Part shown: positions 16,511 through 26,462 of the stretch, one piece after another
How positions within the stretch are numbered: the stretch's first letter is position 1
Layout: each line of letters starts with the position of its first letter
Source of the DNA: an uncultured Geobacteraceae bacterium
Lineage (GTDB): Bacteria > Desulfobacterota > Desulfuromonadia > Geobacterales > Pseudopelobacteraceae
Assembly (NCBI GenBank): GCA_903875605.1
Contig: CAIQWT010000073.1
Coordinates: forward strand, 1-34,648
DNA length: 34,648 nucleotides
Direction of reading: 5' to 3'
The notes under the pieces: model-generated
What the model was told of the DNA's origin: nothing
The model's database searches: none
What the model saw: the letters and a program-made list of their open reading frames with translations, nothing else
Position numbers and translations under genes: made by a program

Positions 16511-16539
16511 TTGCATTTAGATGAAAATTTCAGTATAAC
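16511..16539 (+). promoter_or_regulatory. Candidate prs promoter
   Basis: TTGCAT (16511-16516) and TATAAC (16534-16539) are 17 bases apart. The -10 matches 5 of 6 consensus bases and the -35 three of 6. It lies 60 bp before the prs ATG in the 140-bp gap after the radical SAM gene, which has no clear terminator. This suggests that prs and the genes behind it have their own promoter. Confidence 0.45.
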
Positions 16540-16599
16540 TTTCATTTCTTTTGCTCTCGTTTTTTACTCTGCCCTCATTTTGAAAGGTATTTGATCGCC

Positions 16600-17544
16600 A
16601 TGCATGACAAAATCAAGATTTTTTCCGGCAATTCGAATCCTGATCTGGCTCAAAAAATATGTGACAGCCTTGGTGTTCCACTTGGTGCTGCCAGAGTTAG
16701 ACGTTTCTCCGATGGCGAAGTTATGGTTGAAATCGGTGAAAATGTCCGTGGTCGCGACGTTTACGTGGTGCAGTCAACCTGTGCTCCTACAAATGACAAC
16801 CTGATGGAGCTATTGGTTATCACTGACGCACTAAAACGTGCGTCGGCTGCTACCATAACTGCAGTGATACCCTATTACGGCTACGCTCGCCAAGATCGTA
16901 AGGCGGCCCCGCGGACACCAATTACTGCCAAACTTGTTGCAGACCTTATAACAACGGCCGGTGTTAACAGAGTTGTCACTATTGACCTTCATGCCGGTCA
17001 GATCCAAGGTTTTTTCAATATTCCTGTCGACAATCTGTATGCAGCTCCGGTTATTCTTAATTATCTGAAAGATCGTTTCAGCGGTGAACAGGTGGTCATG
17101 GTTTCTCCAGATGCCGGTGGTACCGAGAGAGCGCGTGCTTTTGCAAAACGGCTGGAATATTCTCTCGCCGTCATTGACAAGCGCAGAACTGGCCCCAATG
17201 TTGCCGAAGTAATGCACCTTATTGGTGATGTTCGTGATAAAATTGCCATTATCCTTGATGATATGGTTGATACGGCCGGCACGCTCACACAGGCAGCCAA
17301 GGCACTTAAAGCAAACGGCGCCAAAGCTGTTTATGCCTGTGCGACTCATGGCGTACTTTCCGGGCCTGCAATTGATCGTATTAATGCTTCCGATATTGAA
17401 GAAATTGTTTTAACGGACACAATACCTGGCGGTACCAGAGGTAATGAAACATCCAAAATTAAAATGCTTTCCGTGGCAGACCTGTTGGCCGAAGCAATCA
17501 GGCGCATTCATGAAGATGAATCGGTAAGTTCGCTATTTGTATAG
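16600..17544 (+). CDS. prs: Ribose-phosphate pyrophosphokinase (PRPP synthase)
   Basis: Prs makes PRPP from ribose 5-phosphate and ATP for nucleotide, histidine and tryptophan synthesis. The 314-residue protein begins [20 protein letters not shown]. It shows [20 protein letters not shown], the ATP flexible loop [17 protein letters not shown], the divalent-cation signature around [14 protein letters not shown], and the PRPP-binding loop [11 protein letters not shown] start at the ATG at 16600. A TTG at 16591 is only three bases from GAAAGG, which is too close to be its ribosome site. Its product feeds TrpD, encoded further along this window. Length and motifs are typical of class I enzymes. 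Confidence 0.97.
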   Translation: MHDKIKIFSGNSNPDLAQKICDSLGVPLGAARVRRFSDGEVMVEIGENVRGRDVYVVQSTCAPTNDNLMELLVITDALKRASAATITAVIPYYGYARQDRKAAPRTPITAKLVADLITTAGVNRVVTIDLHAGQIQGFFNIPVDNLYAAPVILNYLKDRFSGEQVVMVSPDAGGTERARAFAKRLEYSLAVIDKRRTGPNVAEVMHLIGDVRDKIAIILDDMVDTAGTLTQAAKALKANGAKAVYACATHGVLSGPAIDRINASDIEEIVLTDTIPGGTRGNETSKIKMLSVADLLAEAIRRIHEDESVSSLFV

Positions 17545-17606
17545 TACTAAATCTAGTCAATTTTGAATAGGGCGGTATAGACCCGTCACTACACGTGGAG
17601 GAACGT

Positions 17607-18188
17607 ATGCAACAGAAACAAATGAACATTGAACTTCGCACAAAGACCGGTACAGGCGTAAGCCGAAGACTTCGTATGGCTGATATGGTACCGGGAGTAG
17701 TTTATGGAAAAGGTGTTGATCCAGTAACGGTTAGCATTAAATACCGTGATCTGCAGGATGCTATTTCTGGTGCTGGTGGACAGAACAACCTGATCACCTT
17801 GATTGGTGGCGGAAGCTTGGACCAGAATATTGCAATAGTTGCAGATATACAACGTGATGCGATTAAACGTACAATCAAGCACGTCGATCTCCATCGTATC
17901 AATCCAAACGAAAAACTCCGCATCACTGTCCCTGTTGTTATTAAAGGAACTGCAATCGGCGTAAAAGAAGGCGGATTACTTGACCTTGCTCACCATGAGC
18001 TGCACATAGAATGCCTACCTGGCAATATTCCTGACTGCATCACTATCGATGTCACTGATCTTAAAATTGCCCATTCAATTCATGTAAACGAGATTTCTCT
18101 TCCTGAGGGAATTGTTGTTCTTGATCAGCCCAAAATCCCGGTAGTCAGTGTTCTTGGCAGAGCCAAGGAAGAAACACCTGCTGCTTAA
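17607..18188 (+). CDS. rplY: Large ribosomal subunit protein bL25, long (Ctc) form
   Basis: A 193-residue 5S-rRNA-binding protein of the long TL5/CTC type: an N-terminal L25 domain (residues about 5-95, with [24 protein letters not shown] and [19 protein letters not shown]) followed by a C-terminal beta domain ([36 protein letters not shown]). The ATG at 17607 has GGAGGA six bases upstream, so it is preferred over a GTG twelve bases earlier. It is placed between prs and pth, as in many bacteria, and probably shares their transcript. A stress-related Ctc role is known in Bacillus but cannot be inferred here. Confidence 0.96.
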   Translation: MQQKQMNIELRTKTGTGVSRRLRMADMVPGVVYGKGVDPVTVSIKYRDLQDAISGAGGQNNLITLIGGGSLDQNIAIVADIQRDAIKRTIKHVDLHRINPNEKLRITVPVVIKGTAIGVKEGGLLDLAHHELHIECLPGNIPDCITIDVTDLKIAHSIHVNEISLPEGIVVLDQPKIPVVSVLGRAKEETPAA

Positions 18189-18203
18189 CAGCATGTCAAT
18201 AAA

Positions 18204-18791
18204 TTGAGTATAAATACCTATATAGTTGCGGGGCTGGGCAATCCTGGCCCCACCTATCAATGGACCCGCCATAATGCGGGTTTTATTTTTTTAGATCATC
18301 TTGCACAACAGGAAAATATTTCATTTTCTAAAAAAACTTTTTCCGGTTTTTGCGGAGAATGGAACTTTGCTGGAATCCGCTTGATACTTCTTAAGCCTCA
18401 GACATTTATGAATTTGTCCGGGAACTCTATCATTCAGGCTCTCCAATTCCATAAACTCCAGATTTCCAACCTTATCGTAATTCATGATGAACTAGATCTT
18501 CCGTTTGGTACTGTTCGTCTCAAACTGGGTGGAGGCCATGGTGGACACAATGGTTTGCGTTCAATCATGGAAACCCTCGGAAAGAGTGACTTTACACGCC
18601 TTCGCATAGGTATCGGAAAATCTCCGTACGGAGATACTACCAGCCATGTACTTGGCAAGATACCTCCGGATCAGTTGGAAGGATTGCCACGGGTTCTTGG
18701 CGGCGGTCTGGAAATGCTTACAGTAATGCTTAAAGAAGGTCTCCCGAAATCAATGAGCCTCTACAATAACAAGAACTTTCTGGAAGGATAA
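18204..18791 (+). CDS. pth: Peptidyl-tRNA hydrolase
   Basis: Pth releases peptides from prematurely dropped peptidyl-tRNA. The 195-residue protein shows the full family pattern: [20 protein letters not shown] (with catalytic His in RHNAGF), [21 protein letters not shown] (catalytic Asp) and [16 protein letters not shown]. The only start codon in frame before the conserved core is TTG at 18204, and no ribosome site is visible. A four-codon frame ATG TCA ATA AAT TGA (18193-18207) overlaps it and may help re-initiation. The gene follows rplY by 15 bp and precedes ychF by 4 bp, so the three are surely one operon. Confidence 0.95.
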   Translation: MSINTYIVAGLGNPGPTYQWTRHNAGFIFLDHLAQQENISFSKKTFSGFCGEWNFAGIRLILLKPQTFMNLSGNSIIQALQFHKLQISNLIVIHDELDLPFGTVRLKLGGGHGGHNGLRSIMETLGKSDFTRLRIGIGKSPYGDTTSHVLGKIPPDQLEGLPRVLGGGLEMLTVMLKEGLPKSMSLYNNKNFLEG

Positions 18792-18795
18792 ATAT

Positions 18796-19890
18796 ATGGG
18801 TTTTAACTGCGGAATTGTCGGCCTGCCGAATGTAGGCAAATCTACCATCTTTAATGCTCTTACCTCAGCCGGAGCAGAATCAGCAAATTATCCTTTTTGC
18901 ACAATTGAACCTAATGTTGGTATCGTTCAGGTTCCTGATCCACGAATGGATCAACTGGCAGCAATTGTAAATCCGCAAAAGATGCAGCCTACAACGATTG
19001 AATTTGTTGATATTGCTGGATTAGTTAAAGGTGCCAGCCAGGGAGAAGGGCTCGGAAACCAGTTTCTGGGGCATATCCGCAGCGTTGATGCAATCGTTCA
19101 TGTTGTTCGTTGTTTTGATGACGATAATATCGTCCATGTTCATGGTCGGGTTTCACCCGCTGATGATATCGAGGTAATAAACACTGAACTTGCTCTGGCA
19201 GACCTTGATACAATCGAAAAGAAATTACAGCGAGCTGAAAAAATGGCTCGAAGTGGTGATGTCAAAGCCAAAGAAGAAGTTGATTTTTACCTTCGGGTTC
19301 GAGTCCTTCTTGAGCAGGTTAAAAAGCTTCAAGGCATTGCACAGAATGAGGATGAAAGGCTCTGGATGCGAGATCTGCATCTTCTAACGGACAAACCGGT
19401 TCTTTATGTGGCCAACGTAGCTGAAGATGACCTGGAAGGCGGTCATCCTAATGTTGCTACTGTTCGTAATATTGCAGCTTCCGAAGGTGCTGGAGTTGTG
19501 GTTATATGTGGACAGTTGGAAGCAGAAATTGCTGAACTTGATGGCCCGGAAAAAAAGGCTTTTCTTGATGATATGGGCTTGGAAGAAGCGGGACTTGACC
19601 GTCTCATCCGCAACGGTTATGCGCTACTAGGCCTCATCACTTATTTTACCGCCGGTGTAAAAGAGGTTCGCGCCTGGACAATCGTCAATGGCACAAAAGC
19701 ACCGCAAGCTGCTGGAGTAATCCATACTGATTTTGAAAAAGGTTTTATTCGCGCCGAAGTCATCGGCTTTAACGATTATATAAACTGCCAAGGCGAAGCA
19801 GGTGCCAAAGAAAAAGGCCTGATGAGACTGGAAGGAAAAGAATATGTAGTCAAGGACGGCGACGTGATGCATTTCCGTTTTAACGTGTAG
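18796..19890 (+). CDS. ychF: Redox-regulated ATPase/GTPase YchF (Obg family)
   Basis: A 364-residue translation-associated NTPase. The P-loop GLPNVGKST is at residues 8-16, the switch region [11 protein letters not shown] follows, and the Walker B region [20 protein letters not shown] matches the Obg family. The G4 motif is NVAE instead of NKxD, which is the known basis for ATP preference in YchF/OLA1. A coiled-coil insert (about 130-185) and a C-terminal TGS domain (about 280-364, [16 protein letters not shown]) complete the standard layout. The ATG has GGAAGGA upstream. It lies four bases after pth, the arrangement found across bacteria. Confidence 0.97.
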   Translation: MGFNCGIVGLPNVGKSTIFNALTSAGAESANYPFCTIEPNVGIVQVPDPRMDQLAAIVNPQKMQPTTIEFVDIAGLVKGASQGEGLGNQFLGHIRSVDAIVHVVRCFDDDNIVHVHGRVSPADDIEVINTELALADLDTIEKKLQRAEKMARSGDVKAKEEVDFYLRVRVLLEQVKKLQGIAQNEDERLWMRDLHLLTDKPVLYVANVAEDDLEGGHPNVATVRNIAASEGAGVVVICGQLEAEIAELDGPEKKAFLDDMGLEEAGLDRLIRNGYALLGLITYFTAGVKEVRAWTIVNGTKAPQAAGVIHTDFEKGFIRAEVIGFNDYINCQGEAGAKEKGLMRLEGKEYVVKDGDVMHFRFNV

Positions 19891-19999
19891 TTGATATTGC
19901 CGAACCGGAGAAACGAGACAACCGGTTATGGTAATAGCTGACAAATTATGGTATGAAACGAAACTGTTTCCACTTATTCAACCTTCGGGAGAAAATTAA

Positions 20000-22693
20000 A
20001 TGTTCAGTTCCCTTTTAAAAAAGTTTATCGGCAGCAAGAATGAACGTGAACTTAAAAAAATGTGGCCGATTGTTGCAAAAATTAATGCTCTTGAAACTTC
20101 CATATCTGCCCTTTCTGACGAACAACTGACCAGTAAAACGTGCGAATTCAAAGAGCGGTGTGCAAATGGTGAGTCTCTTGATTCATTGCTTCCCGAGGCT
20201 TTTGCTGTCTGCCGAGAAGCAAGCAAACGCGTTCTCGGTATGCGTCATTTTGATGTTCAGTTGATAGGTGGCATGGTGCTGCACTCTGGTAAAATCGCCG
20301 AAATGAAAACCGGAGAAGGAAAAACACTGGTAGCCACCCTACCCGCTTACCTTAATGCGATTTCCGGCAAAGGGGTCCATGTTGTTACCGTAAATGATTA
20401 TCTTGCAAAACGTGACTCTGAATGGATGGGGCGACTGTACAGTTTTCTTGGCTTGACAGTTGGCATCATAATCCATGGAGTTGAAGATGATCAGCGTCGT
20501 ATTAATTATGCCGCCGACATTACATATGGAACCAACAACGAATTCGGTTTTGATTATTTGCGTGACAACATGAAGTTCGACCTGGAGGAGTATGTCCAGC
20601 GCGGCTTTAACCACGCTATTGTTGATGAAGTTGACTCAATACTTATTGACGAGGCAAGAACTCCGTTGATCATTTCCGGTCCAACAGAAGATTCTACTGA
20701 CAAATACTACGTAATTAATGCAATTATTCCTAAGTTGGTAAAAGGCGAAGTACTTGAAGTTGAAGCCAATACTCTTTCCGGTAAACGCAAGCAATATACC
20801 GGTGATTTCACAATCGATGAAAAAGCTAAGAGTGCGGCATTAACTGAACAGGGTGTTCTTAAAGTTGAAAAACTTTTGAAAATAGACAACCTGTATGACC
20901 CGCGTAATATTGAAATCCTCCACCATGTCAATCAGGCACTTCGTGCTCACGCAATGTATAAGCTGGATGTGGATTATGTTGTAAAAGATGGTGAAGTTTT
21001 GATTGTTGATGAATTTACCGGACGACTCATGCCGGGTCGCCGTTGGTCGGACGGCCTGCATCAGGCGATTGAAGCAAAAGAAGGGGTAAAGATTGAAAAT
21101 GAGAATCAGACCCTGGCCACCATCACTTTTCAGAATTTTTTCCGTATGTACAGTAAGCTGTCAGGAATGACCGGAACAGCCGATACCGAAGCAGAAGAAT
21201 TTCACAAAATATACAAGCTCGACGTATCTGTTATCCCGACAAACCGTCCGTTGGTTCGACCGGATTTTCCGGATGTTATTTACAAAACCGAAATGGAAAA
21301 GTTTAAAGCAGTTATTGAGGATATCAAGGAGCATTACGCAGCCGGTCAACCATGCCTTGTAGGCACTATTTCTATTGAGAAATCAGAGGTTTTGTCGGAG
21401 TTGCTTAAACGGCAAGGAGTTCCACACAATGTGCTGAATGCCAAACAGCATGAACGGGAAGCAGAGATTGTATCTCAAGCCGGTCGCAAGGGAGCGATAA
21501 CGATCGCCACCAATATGGCCGGTCGTGGAACCGATATCGTACTTGGAGGAAACCCGGATGCTTTAGCCAAGCAGTGGCGACGCGCCAACCCTGAGGCGAC
21601 TGACGAACAGTATGCAGTTATACTTGCCACATCCATAGCCGAATGTACTGCAGAGCACGAAGAAGTCATTTCACTTGGCGGTCTTCACATCCTTGGCACG
21701 GAGCGTCATGAATCACGCCGCATCGACAACCAGTTGCGGGGACGCTCCGGTCGACAGGGTGACCCCGGATCTTCAAAATTTTATCTTTCATTGGAAGATG
21801 ACCTGCTGCGAATTTTTGGATCAGAGCGCGTCTCTAAAATCATGGATCTTCTTAAAATTGAAGAGGGTGAGGCCATTACTCACAGCATGATTTCTAGGTC
21901 TATCGAAAATGCCCAGAAAAAAGTAGAGGCACACAATTTTGACATCCGTAAACATCTTATAGAATACGACGATGTCATGAACAAACAGCGTGAAGTTATT
22001 TACAGCCAGCGGCGCGAAATTCTCGGTGGTCAGGACATTCGCGAAAGTTTTGTTGAAATGATGGATGAAACTATTGAAGAAATCGGCTCTGCTTATGCCT
22101 TTGACAAAGTATCACCTCACGAATGGGATTGGCAGGGAATTAGCGACTCAGTTTACAAATGTTTTAACCTCCAGCTTGACCTGCCACAGGAGATGATAAG
22201 CCGCCTGACTCCTATCAACTTCCATAACACTCTGAACGAGCAGGTTCACGCAATTTTTACTGCACGAATTGAAGAAATGGGGAATGAACTTATTGACCAT
22301 CTCATCAAGGTAATGATGCTCCAGGCTATTGACACTCACTGGAAAGACCATCTCCTGAATATTGACCATCTGAAAGAAGGTATAGGTCTACGTGGATATG
22401 GGCAGAAAGATCCTAAGCAGGAATACAAAAAAGAGGCCTATAACCTTTTCATGGAATTGATGATTCGCATCAGAGAAGAGGTAGTTGAACGTGTTTTCTG
22501 GGTTCAAATAAATCATGATGGTGAAGAAATAGAAGCTATGGAAGAGGAAATGCAAAGCAAGAAGCTGGTTTTCAATCTGGGTGGTGACGAAGAGCGTATC
22601 CAGGAACCGGCCAAAAGCCAGAAAGTCGCTGGACGCAATGATGCCTGCCCGTGCGGAAGCGGAAAAAAATACAAAAAGTGTTGCGGAAAATAA
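20000..22693 (+). CDS. secA: Protein translocase subunit SecA
   Basis: SecA drives proteins through SecYEG by ATP hydrolysis. The 897-residue protein has Walker [10 protein letters not shown] (about 102-110), the [20 protein letters not shown] segment with the DEAD-like DEVD box, the [15 protein letters not shown] region, the second nucleotide-binding motif [17 protein letters not shown], and [15 protein letters not shown]. The C-terminus ends in the zinc-binding [14 protein letters not shown], which binds SecB or ribosomes. A 109-bp gap after ychF contains a hairpin AACCGG-N13-CCGGTT without a T-run, so co-transcription is possible. The ATG at 20000 has a GGGAG site nine bases upstream. Confidence 0.98.
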   Translation: MFSSLLKKFIGSKNERELKKMWPIVAKINALETSISALSDEQLTSKTCEFKERCANGESLDSLLPEAFAVCREASKRVLGMRHFDVQLIGGMVLHSGKIAEMKTGEGKTLVATLPAYLNAISGKGVHVVTVNDYLAKRDSEWMGRLYSFLGLTVGIIIHGVEDDQRRINYAADITYGTNNEFGFDYLRDNMKFDLEEYVQRGFNHAIVDEVDSILIDEARTPLIISGPTEDSTDKYYVINAIIPKLVKGEVLEVEANTLSGKRKQYTGDFTIDEKAKSAALTEQGVLKVEKLLKIDNLYDPRNIEILHHVNQALRAHAMYKLDVDYVVKDGEVLIVDEFTGRLMPGRRWSDGLHQAIEAKEGVKIENENQTLATITFQNFFRMYSKLSGMTGTADTEAEEFHKIYKLDVSVIPTNRPLVRPDFPDVIYKTEMEKFKAVIEDIKEHYAAGQPCLVGTISIEKSEVLSELLKRQGVPHNVLNAKQHEREAEIVSQAGRKGAITIATNMAGRGTDIVLGGNPDALAKQWRRANPEATDEQYAVILATSIAECTAEHEEVISLGGLHILGTERHESRRIDNQLRGRSGRQGDPGSSKFYLSLEDDLLRIFGSERVSKIMDLLKIEEGEAITHSMISRSIENAQKKVEAHNFDIRKHLIEYDDVMNKQREVIYSQRREILGGQDIRESFVEMMDETIEEIGSAYAFDKVSPHEWDWQGISDSVYKCFNLQLDLPQEMISRLTPINFHNTLNEQVHAIFTARIEEMGNELIDHLIKVMMLQAIDTHWKDHLLNIDHLKEGIGLRGYGQKDPKQEYKKEAYNLFMELMIRIREEVVERVFWVQINHDGEEIEAMEEEMQSKKLVFNLGGDEERIQEPAKSQKVAGRNDACPCGSGKKYKKCCGK

Positions 22694-22730
22694 TGTACCT
22701 TTCTTTTGTAAACGTATTTTTTAGAGGTTT

Positions 22731-23918
22731 ATGAGAATGATTATTCAGGGGTTTTCTTTTTCAGCTGTTGAAGCAGCAATAAAAAAACCAGGACGTAAAG
22801 ACCTGGCACTCATATATTCTGAAGTTCCTGCTGTTGCCGCTGCTGTTTTTACCACCAGTACCGTTAAAGCTGCCCCTGTACTGGTTTCCAGTGAGCATAT
22901 AGCGAGTGGATTTGCTCAGGCACTGATAGTTAATAGTGGCAATGCCAACGCCTGTACCGGTGAGCAGGGAATGAAAGTTGCTCTGGAGACGGTACACTCT
23001 GTAGCAAGCGCTCTAGGAATTGATTCTACAGCTGTGCAGGTTTGTTCTACAGGTGTTATCGGAGTACAGATGCCGGTAGAGCGCGTCCAGGCTGCTATCC
23101 CAGCGCTCGTAAACGGCCTCACCGATGGTACACTTGACGATATAGCCCAGGCTATTATGACGACCGATACATTCCCTAAAATGGAAGTTATCAGTTGTCA
23201 AGTGAACGGGGTTCAATACTCTGTTGCAGGCATTGCCAAAGGCGCGGGAATGATCATGCCCAACATGGCTACCATGCTTTCGTTTATCATTACTGATGCC
23301 GCCGTAGAACCGGCTTTTTTAAAGCAAACATTCCGCAGTGCAGTTGATAACTCATTTAATGCAATCACCGTAGATGGTGATACGTCAACTAACGATACCT
23401 GTCTTATTTTGGCAAACGGCATGGCAGGTAATTCATTGATTACCGACGGGACAGAAGAAGGAAATTCTTTTGCAATTATCCTGAATAATGTTTTGCTTTC
23501 GCTGGCCAAACAAATTGTAAAAGACGGAGAAGGCGCAACCAAATTTATAGAAATAAAGGTAAGCGGCGCCAAAAATGATTTAGACGCTAAACGGGCAGCA
23601 ATGGCAATTGCTAACTCCAGTCTGGTGAAAACCGCTTTTTTTGGTCAGGATGCCAACTGGGGAAGAATTTTTGCCGCAGTTGGATATTCCGGGGCAGAAG
23701 TAGATCAATCGTTACTTTCTCTAAGCTTTGATGATGTTTGTATGGCTAGAAACGGAATTTTTGCCGGAGAAGATGCTGAGGCGCGTGGCACAGAAGTCCT
23801 TAAACAAAAAGATATTACCGTTACAGTTGACCTTGGAATCGGTATCGGAGCAGCTACTGTGTACACATCTGATTTAACTCACGAGTACGTTAGCATCAAC
23901 GCCGACTACAGATCCTGA
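22731..23918 (+). CDS. argJ: Bifunctional glutamate N-acetyltransferase / ornithine acetyltransferase
   Basis: ArgJ recycles the acetyl group from N-acetylornithine to glutamate in arginine synthesis; some forms also make N-acetylglutamate from acetyl-CoA. The 395-residue precursor has VFTTSTVKAAPV, the NSGNANACTGEQG motif, and the self-cleavage site KGAGMIMPNMATML, where the peptide bond before the Thr of MATML is broken to give alpha and beta chains. Also present are VDGDTSTNDT and the QDANWGRI motif near the C-terminus. The ATG at 22731 has AGAGG close upstream; a second ATG two codons on is possible. It follows secA by 37 bp. Mono- or bifunctionality cannot be told by eye. Confidence 0.96.
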   Translation: MRMIIQGFSFSAVEAAIKKPGRKDLALIYSEVPAVAAAVFTTSTVKAAPVLVSSEHIASGFAQALIVNSGNANACTGEQGMKVALETVHSVASALGIDSTAVQVCSTGVIGVQMPVERVQAAIPALVNGLTDGTLDDIAQAIMTTDTFPKMEVISCQVNGVQYSVAGIAKGAGMIMPNMATMLSFIITDAAVEPAFLKQTFRSAVDNSFNAITVDGDTSTNDTCLILANGMAGNSLITDGTEEGNSFAIILNNVLLSLAKQIVKDGEGATKFIEIKVSGAKNDLDAKRAAMAIANSSLVKTAFFGQDANWGRIFAAVGYSGAEVDQSLLSLSFDDVCMARNGIFAGEDAEARGTEVLKQKDITVTVDLGIGIGAATVYTSDLTHEYVSINADYRS

Positions 23919-23946
23919 ATTTATTCTAAAGTCTATTTTCATCCTT

Positions 23947-23972
23947 AAACCTCCGTATTCGGAGGTTTTTTT
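23947..23972 (+). terminator. Intrinsic terminator after argJ
   Basis: A nine-base stem AAACCTCCG/CGGAGGTTT around the loop TATT (23947-23955 with 23960-23968), with T continuing to 23972. It lies 28 bp after the argJ stop and should end the secA-argJ transcript. The next gene starts 29 bp later. Confidence 0.9.
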
Positions 23973-24001
23973 GTCTAAATGTATATTTAAAGAGAGAAAA
24001 C

Positions 24002-25192
24002 TTGATTATATTCAGAATATGTATTTTATCCACTTTACTTTTTTCTCTTTCTTCCAATATTAATGCCTCCGATGATTTGATGGATGTCGGAAGGGCCGTA
24101 TCTATAGATGTTATGTTGGAAAATGCGGTCCGTCGGACACTCATTTCCGGTGCAGTCGTTGCGGTAGGTAATCATGCCGGCCTTCTATACGGAACTGCTC
24201 AAGGCACTCTGTACCCTGATTCAAACGCACCTGTTCTTTCAGACAGGACTTTATTTGACACAGCTTCACTTACCAAAGTGATTGCGACAGCGCCTGCCAT
24301 TATGAAGCTGCTCGAACAGGGAAAAATTAGCCTTCTGGACCCTTTGACCAGATGGTTTCCTGAATTTGAAGGCACTGGGCGCGAAGAAATCACCATCCTT
24401 AATTTACTAACGCATACATCAGGTATGGATGATGTCGAAATTGCCAATGATGACCCCATCAACAGCCTTATTGAGAATACCATTTTGCATTCCAACGGCA
24501 CTCCGCCAGGAAACCGTTTCCGTTATGCAGACATCAATTTCATACTGCTTGGTGAAATTGTTAAGCGTGCATCCCTAAACAACCTGGATAAATTTTGCTC
24601 TGAAAACATCTATGCCCCGGTCGGTATGGCTGACACCACTTTTCTGCCTCAAGCAGATAGTATCGTAATTGCACCAACTGCCGGCCAGAATAAAGTGCTT
24701 AAAGCCGGAGTTGTCCAGGATTTAAATGCCAGGCGTCTTGGCGGAGTAGCAGGACACGCCGGTCTTTTCAGTACAGCCAGTGACTTGACCAGATTTGCAA
24801 CCATGATTCTAAACAACGGTAAATACAACGGAACACAGATTTTCAATGAACGGGTTATAACCCAAATGACTTCACCGTACTTTTATCATAAAGGGAAAAT
24901 TATCAGAGGGCTTGGCTGGGATATAAACTCTCCGTTTTCCTCGCCCCGCGGGAACTATTTTTCCGATATGTCATTTGGCCACACAGGCTACAGCGGTTCA
25001 TCCATCTGGATTGATCCTGAACAGGATTTGTTCGTTATTCTTCTTACTGTACGTCTTGATTACACAAATATACGACAGTTTAACCAATTACGGAGTGACA
25101 TTTCAAGTCTTGCTGTCTCCATTTTTTCAAACCCGCGAATTGCGGCTGAAATCACCAACAGCATAAAAACCCCTGAAACGCTAATACCTTGA
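24002..25192 (+). CDS. Exported serine hydrolase, beta-lactamase/esterase family
   Basis: A 396-residue protein of the class C beta-lactamase-like family (serine hydrolases that include penicillin-binding enzymes, D-amino-acid peptidases and esterases). A signal peptide (ICILSTLLFSLSSNINA) is followed by the nucleophile motif SLTK in TASLTKVIATAPAIMKL, the second motif YAD in FRYADINFILLGEI, and the third motif HTG in FGHTGYSGSSIWID. The start is TTG at 24002, with AGAGAG upstream; no ATG is available in frame before the signal peptide. Motif variation (YAD for YxN) argues for peptidase or esterase action more than drug resistance. Being flanked by a terminator and a regulator, it may be a single gene. 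Confidence 0.88.
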   Translation: MIIFRICILSTLLFSLSSNINASDDLMDVGRAVSIDVMLENAVRRTLISGAVVAVGNHAGLLYGTAQGTLYPDSNAPVLSDRTLFDTASLTKVIATAPAIMKLLEQGKISLLDPLTRWFPEFEGTGREEITILNLLTHTSGMDDVEIANDDPINSLIENTILHSNGTPPGNRFRYADINFILLGEIVKRASLNNLDKFCSENIYAPVGMADTTFLPQADSIVIAPTAGQNKVLKAGVVQDLNARRLGGVAGHAGLFSTASDLTRFATMILNNGKYNGTQIFNERVITQMTSPYFYHKGKIIRGLGWDINSPFSSPRGNYFSDMSFGHTGYSGSSIWIDPEQDLFVILLTVRLDYTNIRQFNQLRSDISSLAVSIFSNPRIAAEITNSIKTPETLIP

Positions 25193-25265
25193 CACGTTAA
25201 TACTCCTGTGTTAGTTGTTTTTCGTAAAATTATTCAAGCGTATCCACACGGTAAGGGAGGAATCG

Positions 25266-26378
25266 ATGAGCATTAAATTGCTGGTCGCCGACGATAGTAT
25301 CACCATTCAAAAAGTAATAGGAATCATCTTTGGTGGTGATGAATACTCCTTGACAGTAGTTGATAACGGCAAGGCAGCTGTTGAAAAAGCACGTGAAATC
25401 AACCCGGATATATTGCTGATTGATGCACTCATGCCTGGAATGACCGGCTATGAAGTTGCTGAAGCGGTTCGTGCAACGCCTTCACTGGCTGATAAGCCGA
25501 TCTTGATACTAACCGGCTCTTTTGAGCCGTTTGATGAGGAAAAAGCAAAGAAATGCGGGGCGGACGATTTCATTGCTAAACCGTTTGAATCTCAACAGAT
25601 TATTTCCAAAGTTAAAGAGCTCCTGGAACTCGGAAAATCAAGAGTACAAACGGTATCAACGCAACTCTCACCACCAGTAACGGAAGTACTTCAAGACCAA
25701 GCCCCTCTAGTTACTCCAACGGATATTTGGGGAGCATTCAGCCCGGAAATTGAACCGGCTGAAAAGTTTTCCATTCCAGAAATTACTGCCCCCTTGGCAA
25801 CAGTAATCGAACCGGATGTTTTTGCAATTGTAACTGAAGAGAATGATGCACAAATAATACAGAATTCCATACCGCAGGACACTTCTGTTCAGCACACCGG
25901 CTCACAATGGATTCCTGTCGAAGAAAACACCTTTGAATTTGAAGAAGAACTAAGTGCAGTAAACCCACTGCCTGTTTTTACTCAGCAAACCACACCTGTT
26001 CTGGAAGCTTCTTTTGGTGACATTACTTTTGAGGAAGTAGAAGTTGCACCGGCAGCACCGGTAAGTGAACAACTCATCGATGATTTTACCATGCCTACAG
26101 CAATGTTTGATATTCCTGCTGTCTCTCTGCCGATCTTTGAAACACAGGCCGAGACTATACCAGCGGTAACATTCCATACCGCCCCTGCTACGACTGCACC
26201 GGAATTGACAGCAGTATCAACTTATACTGGACCAATGGTACTGAGTGAGGAGCTGCTTAAAGCAGCCCTTTCCACTGTTTCTAAGGAAGTAATAGAACGA
26301 ATCGTCTGGGAGATTGTACCTGATCTGGCCGAGGCAATGATCCGCGAAGCCATTCGCAAGATCAAAGAAGGGATCTAG
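25266..26378 (+). CDS. Receiver-domain protein with long acidic linker and C-terminal helix
   Basis: A 370-residue protein starting MSIKLLVADDSITIQKVIG. Residues 1-120 are a receiver domain with the acidic pair Asp9-Asp10, phospho-acceptor Asp53 (LLIDALMPGMTGYE), LTGSF and the conserved Lys of IAKPF. Residues 127-324 are a low-complexity linker rich in P, T, E, V and A with only one basic residue (Lys167). Residues 326-370 form a conserved-looking amphipathic helix region (KEVIERIVWEIVPDLAEAMI). There is no DNA-binding or enzymatic output domain. The ATG at 25266 has GGGAGG just upstream, which rules out the longer TTG frame. The tail resembles the PopZ/DUF2497 C-terminus by eye, hinting at a scaffold role. 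Confidence 0.85.
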   Translation: MSIKLLVADDSITIQKVIGIIFGGDEYSLTVVDNGKAAVEKAREINPDILLIDALMPGMTGYEVAEAVRATPSLADKPILILTGSFEPFDEEKAKKCGADDFIAKPFESQQIISKVKELLELGKSRVQTVSTQLSPPVTEVLQDQAPLVTPTDIWGAFSPEIEPAEKFSIPEITAPLATVIEPDVFAIVTEENDAQIIQNSIPQDTSVQHTGSQWIPVEENTFEFEEELSAVNPLPVFTQQTTPVLEASFGDITFEEVEVAPAAPVSEQLIDDFTMPTAMFDIPAVSLPIFETQAETIPAVTFHTAPATTAPELTAVSTYTGPMVLSEELLKAALSTVSKEVIERIVWEIVPDLAEAMIREAIRKIKEGI

Positions 26379-26423
26379 TTTCCCGGTAATATTCATATTT
26401 ATAACTGGAATCATATGTAGTTG

Positions 26424-26447
26424 AGGGGATGGCGACATCCCCTTTTT
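26424..26447 (+). terminator. Intrinsic terminator with GCGA tetraloop
   Basis: An eight-base perfect stem AGGGGATG/CATCCCCT (26424-26431 with 26436-26443) around the GNRA-type loop GCGA, followed by a T-run to 26447. It lies 46 bp after the receiver-domain gene and 15 bp before trpD, and should separate their transcripts unless it is bypassed. Confidence 0.9.
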
Positions 26448-26462
26448 CTGTAAGGGAGAAAG

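Noticed and set aside
24002-25192. Beta-lactamase as an antibiotic resistance gene
   Set aside because: The SxxK, YAD and HTG motifs define a broad hydrolase family; nothing here points to beta-lactam degradation and the context is chromosomal housekeeping.
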